This document shows, piece by piece, positions 1 through 8,058 of a DNA stretch of 64,000 nt (positions within the stretch are counted from its first letter, which is position 1; each line of letters opens with the position of its first letter). Origin of the DNA: Viridibacillus arenosi. Its GTDB lineage: Bacteria; Bacillota; Bacilli; Bacillales_A; Planococcaceae. A program made the translations under genes and the position numbers. The notes under the pieces were generated by a model that was not told the origin of the DNA, ran no database searches, and saw only the letters and a program-made list of their open reading frames with translations. The stretch spans positions 62,001-126,000 of the forward strand of contig NZ_MSPW01000011.1 of assembly GCF_001955655.1 (NCBI RefSeq), read 5' to 3'.

Positions 1-418
1 ATGATATAGCAAGTCCTCGTTTTTTAACCGGCATGGTTTCACTTGCAACAATCATGGCTAGAGAGATTAATACTCCTGTTACAATCGCTGTCATAATTCG
101 AAGTACAAGGAGAGTGAAGTAGCTCGTCGAGAATACACACAAAGCATTCAGGACGATGAAAGATCCTATCAAAAACAACATCCATTTACGCTTTGGAAAA
201 TGACTTGTTGCTGACATCACTAGTGGTGTGGCGATGGCAAACGTAATTGCAAACGCAGATACGAGTGTGCCTGCTTTTGCATTTGTTATAAGAAGGCTCG
301 AGGAAATATCGGTTAAGATTCCGACAATTACAAATTCGCTTGTCCCTAGAACAAATGTTAATAAAGAAAGTGTTAAGATGAGCAACCAATGTCGCTTGGA
401 TAATTTTGTAGAGTGCAT
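1..418 (-). CDS. MFS transporter, N-terminal part (runs off the left edge)
   Basis: Read on the minus strand from ATG at 418, this frame is open to the window edge for 139 codons. It encodes a hydrophobic protein with the motif LGTSEFVIVGIL in the first membrane segment, followed by helices ending in LRIMTAIVTGVLISLAMIVA and a charged loop with PVKKRG. This layout is typical of 12-helix major facilitator exporters of the AraJ/PbuE/YdhP type, which expel sugars, purine bases or drugs. An AGAGG ribosome site precedes the ATG. The substrate cannot be told from half a protein. The C-terminal part lies outside the window. Confidence 0.8.
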   Translation of the reverse strand, partial: MHSTKLSKRHWLLILTLSLLTFVLGTSEFVIVGILTDISSSLLITNAKAGTLVSAFAITFAIATPLVMSATSHFPKRKWMLFLIGSFIVLNALCVFSTSYFTLLVLRIMTAIVTGVLISLAMIVASETMPVKKRGLAIS

Positions 419-528
419 AAGTACCTCTTCTCTTAGATGAATGTAAATTTGTCACATTGTAGATAAATGACCTAAACATCATACCATAAAATATTTTTGC
501 GAGAAAAACACTTTCTTATTAAATAGAG

Positions 529-633
529 GTTAATGAATTACCGGAATCAACAACGCAACGAGAGTTAGCAGAAAACTATTTAAGAAAGCACATTTCTCTT
601 GATAATCTATTGATAGCATTATGTATTAGGTAA
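529..633 (+). pseudogene. possible C-terminal remnant of an unidentified gene
   Basis: An open stretch without a convincing start reads VNELPESTTQRELAENYLR and ends with ALCIR before TAA. The composition looks like protein (charged helix), but there is no start with a ribosome site and I do not recognise a family. It lies in the 464-base gap between two divergent genes, in a region rich in decayed pieces. It could be chance. Confidence 0.2.
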
Positions 634-712
634 AGATTTCATACATTATAAAAAAAGATAAAGAATATACTTGAACGCGTCTACTTGTTGCGTAGGAGAG
701 ATTATGAAGGAA

Positions 713-760
713 TCAACTTAACGGGGGCTATTGTGGAAAATCATTGAGTTACTTAGGAAG
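713..760 (+). repeat. degenerate copy of the dispersed terminator repeat
   Basis: The stretch aligns with the CAACTAACGGGTGCTTTAG and GATCTTTGAGCTG blocks of the repeat family seen at 8793, 12405, 18842, 19883 and 21160. The hairpin has decayed and the poly-T is lost. Apart from this and the remnant at 529, I see nothing in the 419-882 gap. Confidence 0.4.
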
Positions 761-882
761 CACATTTTTATTATTGCACTTAAGCAGTATGTTAATTAAA
801 TATTTATTTTTTCCAAATACATACAACAGAACGTACATTCGTGTTACAATTTTATTGATAACACTATTGTAGGGGGATCAAT

Positions 883-1923
883 ATGAAATTAAAAAATTAC
901 AACATCGAAGAACAAATGAAATATTATAATGTCCCAGGTATTAGTATTGCATTGCTTGAGAACGGTCAAATTAGCGGAACCGAAAATTACGGTTTACTAG
1001 AGGTAGAAAGCGATAGAAAAGTAAATGAAAATTCTATTTTTAGTTCGTGTTCCATTAGCAAGTTCTTAACAGGAATGATTGCAATAAAGCTAATAGAGGA
1101 AGGACTTCTTGACTTAGATGAGGACATAAATACTAGACTTGTATCGTGGAAATTACCAGAAAATGAATTCACTAAAAATAAAAGCGTTACATTGAGAAAT
1201 TTACTTAGTCATCAATCCGGGATAAAGGACCCAGAAGGTAGTTTTTCTGAACTAAATTCAAAAATAGGTATTCCTTCGATGGTTGAATTATTAGAGGGGA
1301 AAACGCCTTATTGTAAAGCTCCTATTATAGTACATTGTGAACCAGAGAGTGAATTTCACTATTCAGATGCAGGTTTTTGTATTGTTCAGCAACTAATTGA
1401 AGATGTTACTGAGAAGCCATTTTATCAAGTAGTGAATGAGTTAATATTTAAGCCAATAAGAATGAAAAATAGCCATCTAGATACAACAACAATGTTAGAG
1501 ATGGATAAAAAAGAATTTTCTTGCGGTCATAATAAAAACGGTGAATTGGTAGATGGTAAGTATCCTATATATCCTTATCCAGCAGCTTCTGGATTATGGA
1601 CAACTTCTTTAGATTTAGCTCGATTAGTTCTTGAGCTACTGAATGCGCTAAAAGGAGAAAGTAAAATTAGCATTTCAGAAAGATTAGCAAAAGAAATGAT
1701 ATCACCTCAAAAAGGTAAGAGTTGGACTGGATTAGGTGTATTTCTTGAAGACTCTGAAAGAGAAATAAAAATTACATCACTCGGTTGGGGCGTAGGCTTT
1801 CAATGTATGATGGTAGCATTTTCAAACCTAGAAAAAGGTGCGGTTATCATGACGAATGCAGAATTAGGTGTTCATCAAATGGAAGGAATTATAGGAAATA
1901 TATATAAATCACTTATGCTATAA
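883..1923 (+). CDS. serine hydrolase, class C beta-lactamase/D-Ala-D-Ala peptidase fold
   Basis: The 346-residue protein belongs to the beta-lactamase-related serine hydrolases (PF00144-type). The nucleophile motif SxxK is seen as S57-I-S-K60, and the second motif as Y160-S-D162, where YSN or YAN is more common. A hydrophobic helix MIAIKLIEEGLLDLDED follows the SxxK serine as usual. Family members hydrolyse esters, peptides or beta-lactams; the substrate is not predictable here. There is no signal peptide, so it is probably cytoplasmic. A GGGGG ribosome site precedes ATG 883. The downstream acetyltransferase begins 27 bases after the stop, so the two are probably cotranscribed. Confidence 0.85.
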   Translation: MKLKNYNIEEQMKYYNVPGISIALLENGQISGTENYGLLEVESDRKVNENSIFSSCSISKFLTGMIAIKLIEEGLLDLDEDINTRLVSWKLPENEFTKNKSVTLRNLLSHQSGIKDPEGSFSELNSKIGIPSMVELLEGKTPYCKAPIIVHCEPESEFHYSDAGFCIVQQLIEDVTEKPFYQVVNELIFKPIRMKNSHLDTTTMLEMDKKEFSCGHNKNGELVDGKYPIYPYPAASGLWTTSLDLARLVLELLNALKGESKISISERLAKEMISPQKGKSWTGLGVFLEDSEREIKITSLGWGVGFQCMMVAFSNLEKGAVIMTNAELGVHQMEGIIGNIYKSLML

Positions 1924-1950
1924 AAAAACGGTATTTACAGGGGGAGAAAG

Positions 1951-2373
1951 ATGCAAATAGCTTTAGCGAATCCAACTCATATCTTTGAAGTTGTGCATTT
2001 CTTTAACGTAAATTTAGATCGTAAAAACAGTGCAGTTTTTTCTGATGAGTTTTTTTGTCCTCTTGGAATTAAAGCAGCTATAAGAAGAAAGCAAATGATA
2101 GTGGCAACAGTAGAAGGTCAAGTAGTAGGAGCATTTCGGTTTTACCGTAAAAAAACACAAAATAAAATTTCTTTGTATCAATTTGCGATAAGCGAGGTTT
2201 ATCGTGGTCAAGGGTTGTTAAAAAAGATGTTAAATACGATTAATGATTTACCAATTGTTGCACTATGTCCGACTGATTCCAATTTTAATGAGTATTATTA
2301 TAAATCAGGTTGGAAATTACAAGAACAAAGTGATGTGTTCAAAATCTGGGTTTTTAGTAACGAAGGACGTTGA
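1951..2373 (+). CDS. GNAT-family N-acetyltransferase
   Basis: This 140-residue single-domain protein carries the GNAT signature around residues 75-95, where the strand ISLYQFAISEVYRGQGLLKK contains the acetyl-CoA pyrophosphate loop (RGQGLL, a Q/RxxGxG/A-type motif). The C-terminal part, NFNEYYYKSGWK, matches the usual last helix-strand. The ribosome site GGGGGAGA lies 6-12 bases before ATG. It follows the serine hydrolase closely and precedes a GyrI-like gene, so the three may form one transcript. Substrate unknown. Confidence 0.8.
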   Translation: MQIALANPTHIFEVVHFFNVNLDRKNSAVFSDEFFCPLGIKAAIRRKQMIVATVEGQVVGAFRFYRKKTQNKISLYQFAISEVYRGQGLLKKMLNTINDLPIVALCPTDSNFNEYYYKSGWKLQEQSDVFKIWVFSNEGR

Positions 2374-2423
2374 AGTAGTACTCAAACATAATGAAAATAA
2401 TATATAGAGGGGAACAAAAACTA

Positions 2424-3050
2424 TTGAAATACGAATGGAGAAAACAAGAGAAGAATTTATATATCCCAAAACAAAAACCTGAACTTGTAACAATTCCAGA
2501 ACAGAAATTTTTTTTGATAAAGGGAAAAGGAAATCCAAATGAGCACGAATTCGCTGAAAAGATAGGTGTACTTTATTCTTTGGCTTATGCGGTCAGAATG
2601 ATGCCGAAGCAAGGATACACTCCAGATGGTTATTATGAATATACTGTATATCCATTAGAAGGCATTTGGGATTTAACAGAAAAGGGAAGGGAATTGGATA
2701 CATTAAATAAAGATGAATTATTATATACTATTATGATAAGACAACCAGATTTTGTAACAACTGAAATAGTAGAGAGAGCATTTGAAAACGTAGAAAAAAA
2801 GAAACCACATCCATTCCTAAATGATGTAACGTTCGATATATTTCAAGATGGTTTATCTGTTCAGATGCTTCATATTGGTCCATATGATGACGAGCCTAAA
2901 AGTTTTGAATTAATGAATGAATTTATAAAAAATAATAATCTTGAAAGAACTTCATTACAACATAGGGAAATATATCTTTCAGATTTTAGAAAAGTTGAAC
3001 CTGCAAAGTTAAAAACAGTTTTGAGATACAAGGTTAAGTCAATAGAATAG
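2424..3050 (+). CDS. GyrI-like small-molecule-binding protein
   Basis: The protein begins KYEWRKQEKNLYIPK and later contains QMLHIGPYDDEPKSF, the loop typical of GyrI/SbmC-like (COG4832-type) stand-alone ligand-binding proteins. In this fold two repeated halves form a cavity for amphipathic compounds; some members hydrolyse cyclopropane-type drugs or act as effectors. I place the start at TTG 2424 (208 residues). It lies 11 bases after the strong ribosome site AGAGGGG, and the protein then starts where the family usually starts. An in-frame ATG at 2391 lies upstream of that ribosome site and is less likely. No DNA-binding domain is attached. Confidence 0.75.
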   Translation: MKYEWRKQEKNLYIPKQKPELVTIPEQKFFLIKGKGNPNEHEFAEKIGVLYSLAYAVRMMPKQGYTPDGYYEYTVYPLEGIWDLTEKGRELDTLNKDELLYTIMIRQPDFVTTEIVERAFENVEKKKPHPFLNDVTFDIFQDGLSVQMLHIGPYDDEPKSFELMNEFIKNNNLERTSLQHREIYLSDFRKVEPAKLKTVLRYKVKSIE

Positions 3051-3142
3051 CATAATCTCTTAACTCATAATGAACATTTATTATTGAAATATATGAAGGA
3101 TTGTAATTAAACAAACGGGAGCGATGATCCAAGACGGATTAA

Positions 3143-3191
3143 CGTTCTTCTTTGTTGAAAATTCAACTAAAGAGGCGGGATAAGAAGAACG
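3143..3191. repeat. inverted repeat CGTTCTTC...GAAGAACG
   Basis: An 8-base perfect inverted repeat with a 33-base spacer lies just before the small membrane protein gene. The spacer contains TTCAACTAAAG, a block also found in the dispersed repeats. The role is unknown. Confidence 0.35.
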
Positions 3192-3215
3192 AATAAGTTA
3201 AATGGAGGTAGGGAA

Positions 3216-3437
3216 ATGTTGTTATTATGGCAACTTTCGTTATCTATCTCAATTGTAGCTTTATTGGTAGGTATTATTAAAAAATACTGGGTATTCTTAC
3301 TAATTAGTACGATTACATTCATACCGATAGCATATTATTTTTTAGGGGCAAATAATGCTTGGAAATATGTTGGTTTGACTCCAGTCATACTATTTGTTCT
3401 AACGATATTAATTTGGTTCATAAGTAAGAAAAAATGA
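3216..3437 (+). CDS. small membrane protein, three hydrophobic segments
   Basis: The 73-residue product is nearly all hydrophobic: segments at about residues 3-19 (WQLSLSISIVALLVGI), 24-44 and 50-68, ending in the positive tail ISKKK. It has no recognisable domain. The ribosome site GGAGGTAGGG precedes ATG. A terminator hairpin follows at 3459. Small proteins of this kind are common in Bacillus accessory regions; the function is unknown. Confidence 0.6.
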   Translation: MLLLWQLSLSISIVALLVGIIKKYWVFLLISTITFIPIAYYFLGANNAWKYVGLTPVILFVLTILIWFISKKK

Positions 3438-3458
3438 AGACAATTAAAAGGGAAATCT

Positions 3459-3494
3459 AAAGCGTTTGTTTCAACGTGAACAGTCGCTTTTTTA
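3459..3494 (+). terminator. intrinsic terminator after the small membrane protein gene
   Basis: The arms AAAGCG and CGCTTT enclose a further partly paired loop and are followed by a T-run. Confidence 0.6.
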
Positions 3495-3602
3495 TTATAG
3501 CAACAAGTTAGTTCAATAAGGCACCTTTCAAAGAAGGATAAATAACTTCTCTTATAGAATTTATATCATGGTAACTGCATTAAAGGGAGGGAAATAATAC
3601 CT

Positions 3603-4823
3603 ATGACGAACTATTTAAATCGAATAATACAAGAATTAGTAGAAGAAAATTTGGAAAATTATTGGCCAGGTTTTGAAATGGTTGCTTATGCCTTATATGA
3701 TAATTGTAATGTTTATTTATACAATCATCCTAAATTTAAAGGAAATAAACAAAATACATATCAAATTTTAAAACGAGATGAACAGTTTAATGGTTGTACA
3801 CTAATCCTCTATGAAGAATATCCAACAGCAATTGTAGATCTTCAATTGTATGGGGACTATGAAAGTTTGTTTTCTATTCTCGTACACGAATTATTTCACG
3901 GTTATCAATATATTAAGGGGGAAAATAGATTTCCTGATGAATTACTAGGAGTCACATATCCTTTATCAAATGAAAATGTGCAATTAAGAAATCTAGAAAG
4001 AATGAATCTATATAATGCGTTGTTAGAAAAAAATACGCTTAAGAAGAAAGAATATCTTAATACTTTCATTGAGCTAAAAGAAAAAAGAGCAGCAATAATT
4101 AATGACTATCTAATATATGAAAACTTAATTGAATCCGTTGAGGGACCTGCGTGGTATGTGGAATTAAAAGCTTACGAAGAGAAAAGCTCACTAGAATATG
4201 GTTCAGTTTTACAAAACTACGGACAATCCTTAATAAACAAATATGAGTCTACTTCTAATATAAGAAGAAGCTGTTATAGTTCAGGTTTGTTTATGTGTTT
4301 ATTACTAGATGAGTTATCGCCAGGTTGGAAAGAAGATTTTTTTGGAACAGAGGAAACATTATATGATTTTTTCAAACGACTCTCAGCTAACTTTATAAAA
4401 AGTAATCTAATTGATTACAGAGAAATCGAAATAAGCTCAGAAACTGAGGAAGTAATAATTTTTGCATTAGAAAATAGGAAGAAAGAATTTAAAAAGTTTA
4501 ATGAACAAAAAGGAATCCTTCTAAGTATAGAGGGAGAAATAACTGCAAAATCTTTTGACCCAATGAATATTATTTTCCTAGAAGAAAAGCTTTTACATAA
4601 AAACTTTATTAAGGTAAGAATTAACAATGAAGACTATCTGATACAACAACATGTTATTACTGATTTTAAAGGTAGGCTTCAAGACATAAAAAAATTACAT
4701 TTAATTTTAAAGGATAAACCCATCGAAAATATTGATTCGCTTGTAGTAGAAGGTGTCGGGGAAATAAAAGGGAGATATTTAAAAAGGGAAAATAATTACC
4801 ACTTATTTGTTAATAAATATTAA
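3603..4823 (+). CDS. putative zinc metallopeptidase-like protein with HExxH and EGxA motifs
   Basis: This 406-residue soluble protein has H95-E-L-F-H99 inside the helix SILVHELFHGYQY, the classic zincin zinc-binding motif. About 80 residues later E180-G-P-A-W-Y supplies a plausible third ligand in the style of gluzincins. The N-terminal 90 residues are strand-rich (VAYALYDNCNVYLYNHPKF) and the C-terminal 120 look like a separate beta domain. There is no signal peptide. I do not recognise a named family, so peptidase activity is an inference from the motif spacing. The ribosome site GGGAGGG lies 10 bases before ATG. The next gene, at 4990, also encodes an HELFH protein, but a membrane one. Confidence 0.55.
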   Translation: MTNYLNRIIQELVEENLENYWPGFEMVAYALYDNCNVYLYNHPKFKGNKQNTYQILKRDEQFNGCTLILYEEYPTAIVDLQLYGDYESLFSILVHELFHGYQYIKGENRFPDELLGVTYPLSNENVQLRNLERMNLYNALLEKNTLKKKEYLNTFIELKEKRAAIINDYLIYENLIESVEGPAWYVELKAYEEKSSLEYGSVLQNYGQSLINKYESTSNIRRSCYSSGLFMCLLLDELSPGWKEDFFGTEETLYDFFKRLSANFIKSNLIDYREIEISSETEEVIIFALENRKKEFKKFNEQKGILLSIEGEITAKSFDPMNIIFLEEKLLHKNFIKVRINNEDYLIQQHVITDFKGRLQDIKKLHLILKDKPIENIDSLVVEGVGEIKGRYLKRENNYHLFVNKY

Positions 4824-4856
4824 TCTTAATTTACTTCTTTAAGTAACAAGGACGTA

Positions 4857-4905
4857 TAGGCAGCTCTTTTTTTCTTTATTGAACTAACGCAGTAGGTTCG
4901 TTGAA
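4857..4905 (+). repeat. dispersed terminator repeat, 5' part degenerate
   Basis: The copy keeps the CAGCTCTTTTTTT arm with T-run and the ATTGAACTAACG/GTAGGTTCG flank, but the left GAGCTGT arm has been lost. It sits just downstream of the zincin-like gene. Confidence 0.5.
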
Positions 4906-4989
4906 TAATCAAACGGGGTGATTGCATAAATAGAGGTAATCGTCATTTTCTTTCTGAACTTCTAAATAAAAAATAAATGGAGTGGGTAA

Positions 4990-5613
4990 ATGAAAATACT
5001 AAATAAATTGCCAAAAAGTAACCCAAATTTACATTTAGAATTAATTAAAGATAGATGGATTCCAATGAAAGAACCTAAGAATTTAACAAGTGCTATTTTG
5101 CTATCTGTCCCTTTAATGATTGTCGCTGCAATCATCTCTATAGGGATAATAAATATACTTTCCAGTATTTCTTTGAAAGATTTTGGACTAACACCTGATG
5201 CAATATCAATAACGATTAATTTAAGTATTATATTTTGGCTATTTTTACTTTTAATACTTCACGAATTATTTCATTTAATTTTCATTCCAAAATTTATTAA
5301 ATCAGAAAAAACATATGTCGGATTTACTCTGTTAGGGGGTTTTGTGATAACGGAAGAAGAAATTTCAAAATCAAGATATATCTTCATTACAATTGCTCCT
5401 TTCTTGATTATTTCAATAATTATGCCACTAATATTAAATGGATTTGGACTATTAACAACGACATTAAAATTCTTGATAATACTAAACTCATTGGCATCAT
5501 CAGTTGATTTACTTAATCTATTTCTTATAATTAAACAGGTACCGAAAAACGCAACTTTAAAAAGTAATGGACCAAACACTTATTGGAAAAGTGTATATAT
5601 GAACGAAAAGTAA
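4990..5613 (+). CDS. DUF3267-type membrane zincin (putative metalloprotease)
   Basis: The 207-residue integral membrane protein has about four hydrophobic segments (residues 33-58, 73-98, 130-150, 155-172). H91-E-L-F-H95 sits at the end of the second one, in the sequence LLLILHELFHLIF. This arrangement matches the DUF3267 'putative zincin peptidase' family, which resembles membrane-embedded site-2-type proteases. The substrate is unknown. The ribosome site GGAG lies before ATG. A strong terminator at 5822 ends the transcript. Confidence 0.7.
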   Translation: MKILNKLPKSNPNLHLELIKDRWIPMKEPKNLTSAILLSVPLMIVAAIISIGIINILSSISLKDFGLTPDAISITINLSIIFWLFLLLILHELFHLIFIPKFIKSEKTYVGFTLLGGFVITEEEISKSRYIFITIAPFLIISIIMPLILNGFGLLTTTLKFLIILNSLASSVDLLNLFLIIKQVPKNATLKSNGPNTYWKSVYMNEK

Positions 5614-5732
5614 ATAGAGAACGAAAATCATATTATTTAAGCACGATGCTTTAATTTAATATATATAAATGGGGCAGCACTCTTGTAATAAATGAACTGA
5701 ATTTTCTTAGTAAACCATTTAAGTTTGTGAAT

Positions 5733-5760
5733 AGATGTACTTAAACTAATGGGTGCTTTA
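5733..5760 (+). repeat. partial copy of the dispersed repeat (left end only)
   Basis: The block TTAAACTAATGGGTGCTTT followed by AGTGGA matches the left part of the family, but no hairpin follows. The rest of 5614-5820 shows nothing else. Confidence 0.4.
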
Positions 5761-5821
5761 GTGGACTAAGCATATTTAAAATAATCAATCTTTTTTATAA
5801 AAACAGTTCTTAAAAATAAAG

Positions 5822-5870
5822 AAAGCAATCGTTTTGAGCAATCATTATTCAAAATGATTGCTTTTTATAT
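5822..5870 (+). terminator. intrinsic terminator
   Basis: The arms AAAGCAATC-g-TTTTGA and TCAAAA-t-GATTGCTTT form a long stem followed by TTTTTAT. It probably ends the DUF3267 transcript. Confidence 0.75.
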
Positions 5871-6026
5871 GCAGTAAAATCAAGGATTTAGAGTGATTTA
5901 TAATCAAACTTTATTCTAAACCAATAGTAATTGTGGATTGAAAATAAAGTAGAGCTTTACCCCTTTGGATGTAAATTGTCTAAAGGGGTTTCTAATGGTA
6001 AAAATGAGAAAAGATTATTCCATAAC
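5866..6026 (+). repeat. copy A of the yrvL leader sequence
   Basis: This stretch is nearly identical to 11643-11826, the leader of the intact YrvL gene. It includes the hairpin ACCCCTTTgga...tctAAAGGGGT. Copy A lacks about 20 bases (around 11730-11752 in the other copy). It is followed at once by the 3' half of a yrvL gene. Confidence 0.85.
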
Positions 6027-6027
6027 C

Positions 6028-6200
6028 ATCAAGTAAGGGATGGTTATCATTTATTTTGAATAGGGGCCTTACTTTTGCGTTAATTCAATTATTCGATACC
6101 TTCATGGAGAATATTATGATTACTTGGCAGAGTTCACTCATATTGCATTGATTTCTGGACTTTTCGGTTTGATATTAAAAGAGAAAGATGTATATGATAA
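6028..6200 (+). pseudogene. yrvL-like pseudogene: 5' half deleted and frameshifted
   Basis: The reading SSKGWLSFILNRGLTFALIQ matches the second half of the YrvL protein encoded at 11964-12377. The first half is missing: the leader is joined directly to codon ~60. Inside, CTCATATTGCATTG has one T fewer than the intact copy (CTCATATTTGCATTG), which shifts the frame before ALISGLFGLILKEKD. It cannot make a full protein. This is a decayed paralogous duplication. Confidence 0.85.
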
Positions 6201-6237
6201 TCATTTTCTGCCTTATTTAATACTTTGGTCAAACACC

Positions 6238-6897
6238 CTACAAGTAATCCAGACTATTAAAAATTAGGATAATTCCAACAATACACATTATCCAAGAAAG
6301 AGCTGATCCTGTATTATTAGCTATTTTCACCCGAAGTTTCTTAAGAGGTTTTTGCATCCTCCGACCAAACAGGAGATAAAAGAGAAACAGCAAGAGGGAA
6401 GGCATCACCATGATAACATTGTATCCAGCTAAAATAGAAGACCATTCCATCCATGATAGATTAGAAGTAGTCATTATTCCGATTGCTGCAAAATAAGGAA
6501 ATGCAGTACCTACTTCAATTAATGAAGTAGTGAATCCCAGAGCCACAATTGAGAGAATGCTTTTTGATTTTGGAGAAGGCAGGTCTGAATTTTTCTTTGT
6601 TGGAACATAAAAACTTGCGATGAGCAAAATTGTGCCAATAATAAAGACTATCCAGCTTACGATTCGATTTTGAAATACGCCAGAAATAATCTCAAACAAA
6701 AAAACTAATCCTAACATAAGTGAAACTCCAACAGCAAAATAAAATCCGGCAACCGTCAATAAATAAACCAATAAACGTTTGGTAAGTTTCTCTTTATCTG
6801 TTAAAAGTATATACACCGTTACCCCTAATGTAGCAGGGCTTAACGTATCCAGTAACGCCAAACCTCCTATCAGGAGAAGTATTTCTGTACTCACCAT
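6238..6897 (-). CDS. GAP-family (SfLAP/LysE-like) membrane protein
   Basis: The 219-residue protein has six predicted membrane helices. It begins MVSTEILLLIGGLALLDTLS, with the DxxSPATLGV pattern after the first helix that marks the GAP/Sap 'sulfolipid-addressing' branch of the LysE-like exporters. These probably export small polar or lipid-linked molecules; no substrate can be named. I set the start at ATG 6897, after the ribosome site AAGGGGG. A longer in-frame reading to 6951 overlaps the upstream gene and has no ribosome site. The MerR regulator gene ends 10 bases upstream, so regulator and transporter form one operon. Confidence 0.75.
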   Translation of the reverse strand: MVSTEILLLIGGLALLDTLSPATLGVTVYILLTDKEKLTKRLLVYLLTVAGFYFAVGVSLMLGLVFLFEIISGVFQNRIVSWIVFIIGTILLIASFYVPTKKNSDLPSPKSKSILSIVALGFTTSLIEVGTAFPYFAAIGIMTTSNLSWMEWSSILAGYNVIMVMPSLLLFLFYLLFGRRMQKPLKKLRVKIANNTGSALSWIMCIVGIILIFNSLDYL

Positions 6898-6907
6898 TCT
6901 TTCCCCC

Positions 6908-7666
6908 TTATTCCGGTTGAGGATTATTCTTTTCAGCCATAAAAAATACATATGCCTGGTTCATCAACTCAAGCACATCCTGATCAATCGGATATAATCC
7001 CAGTTTCTCTGACTGCTCTTGCGACATCCTTATTTCCCACAGCTTATCTAAAAATTCATTCTCACCATCAAATTCCTCTAAACGCTTTTCATCCATTCTT
7101 CTAATGATATTTTGAACTTTGGTTGCTTTTGGACCGTCCTTGATATAACGCTTTAACTGACCTATCAGAGCGATCCATTCTAGTGAATCAGAACTGTCAC
7201 TTGTCATATTGGGAACCTTTTTCCATAGCTTTATTTCTCTTTCTTTAAATACAGATTCTCTATAATCCTGCTGTATTTCTTTATCTTTACTGGATAATTG
7301 CATGATCTTCTGAATTGCAATCCAGTTTTCTTCACCTTCAATAGCAATTCCATGTATCAACTCCCGTAAGGACTGTTCTATTTTCTTTAAGTTTTCCTGT
7401 TCTTTTAATACAAATGATAATTGACTCTTTAGACTATCCGACCAATCCCACTCACTGGAAGCGAGCATATTCTTAATCTCATTCAAGCGAAATCCAATTT
7501 TTTTTAAAAATTGAATCTGCTGTAGTTTTTGTATTTCTTTATTCGTATATAAACGATGACCACCTTCTGTTTTGGACGTTGGTTTTAATAATCCGATTTT
7601 ATCGTAGTGACGCAGTGTTCTTACTGTAACACCTGTCAGCTCTCCCACTTTGTTAATGTGTATCAA
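6908..7666 (-). CDS. MerR-family transcriptional regulator
   Basis: Residues 1-70 form a typical MerR winged helix-turn-helix (VGELTGVTVRTLRHYDKIGL, then EGGHRLYTNKEIQKLQQI), followed by the dimerisation helix and a C-terminal effector domain of about 160 residues rich in W and charged helices, resembling TipAS-like ligand-binding regions. It starts at TTG 7666 behind AGGAAGGTAGG. It most likely controls its own operon with the GAP-family exporter. There is no cysteine pair of the metal- or redox-sensing MerR type, so an organic ligand is more likely than a metal. Confidence 0.85.
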   Translation of the reverse strand: MIHINKVGELTGVTVRTLRHYDKIGLLKPTSKTEGGHRLYTNKEIQKLQQIQFLKKIGFRLNEIKNMLASSEWDWSDSLKSQLSFVLKEQENLKKIEQSLRELIHGIAIEGEENWIAIQKIMQLSSKDKEIQQDYRESVFKEREIKLWKKVPNMTSDSSDSLEWIALIGQLKRYIKDGPKATKVQNIIRRMDEKRLEEFDGENEFLDKLWEIRMSQEQSEKLGLYPIDQDVLELMNQAYVFFMAEKNNPQPE

Positions 7667-7731
7667 CTGATAAACCTACCTTCCTGTACGTTAAGACCTA
7701 ATCGTTAACAACTGTTTTATTCATTCAACTT

Positions 7732-7875
7732 TTATTCTTCTTTACGAAAAAGAGTTTTAAGTAAGTACCCTGTTCCCAAGCCAATCAGCACACCAGGAAA
7801 TGCATTATCCAGAGTCAGTCCAACACCAGCGCCTATAATGACACAACCATAAATAATAATATCGTCTTGTTTCAT
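7732..7875 (-). CDS. small membrane protein (47 aa)
   Basis: On the minus strand, ATG 7875 follows the strong ribosome site AGGGGGA by 5 bases. It encodes MKQDDIIIYGCVIIGAG, then a hydrophobic glycine-rich stretch and the basic tail LLKTLFRKEE. There is one long or two short membrane segments with a glycine zipper. It lies immediately upstream of merR on the same strand and may share its promoter region. No function is known. Confidence 0.55.
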   Translation of the reverse strand: MKQDDIIIYGCVIIGAGVGLTLDNAFPGVLIGLGTGYLLKTLFRKEE

Positions 7876-8058
7876 CTAATCCCCCTATTTTTCTAATCTA
7901 ACTAGATATTGCAAAAAAAGTAGTTACTAAACAGTATACAAAATGACGCAAGGTAAGCTTCAAGTATTTATTAGAACTTTATTAATTAATTTATATAAAC
8001 CTTGAAACTGACGAGGGGTCACCTTCTATAATGGTATCCAAAGAGAGGAATGGTAAAA

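Noticed and set aside
186-482. Minus-strand 98-codon ORF at the left edge
   Set aside because: It is in a different frame from the hydrophobic MFS reading (start ATG 418) that has the ribosome site and transporter motifs.
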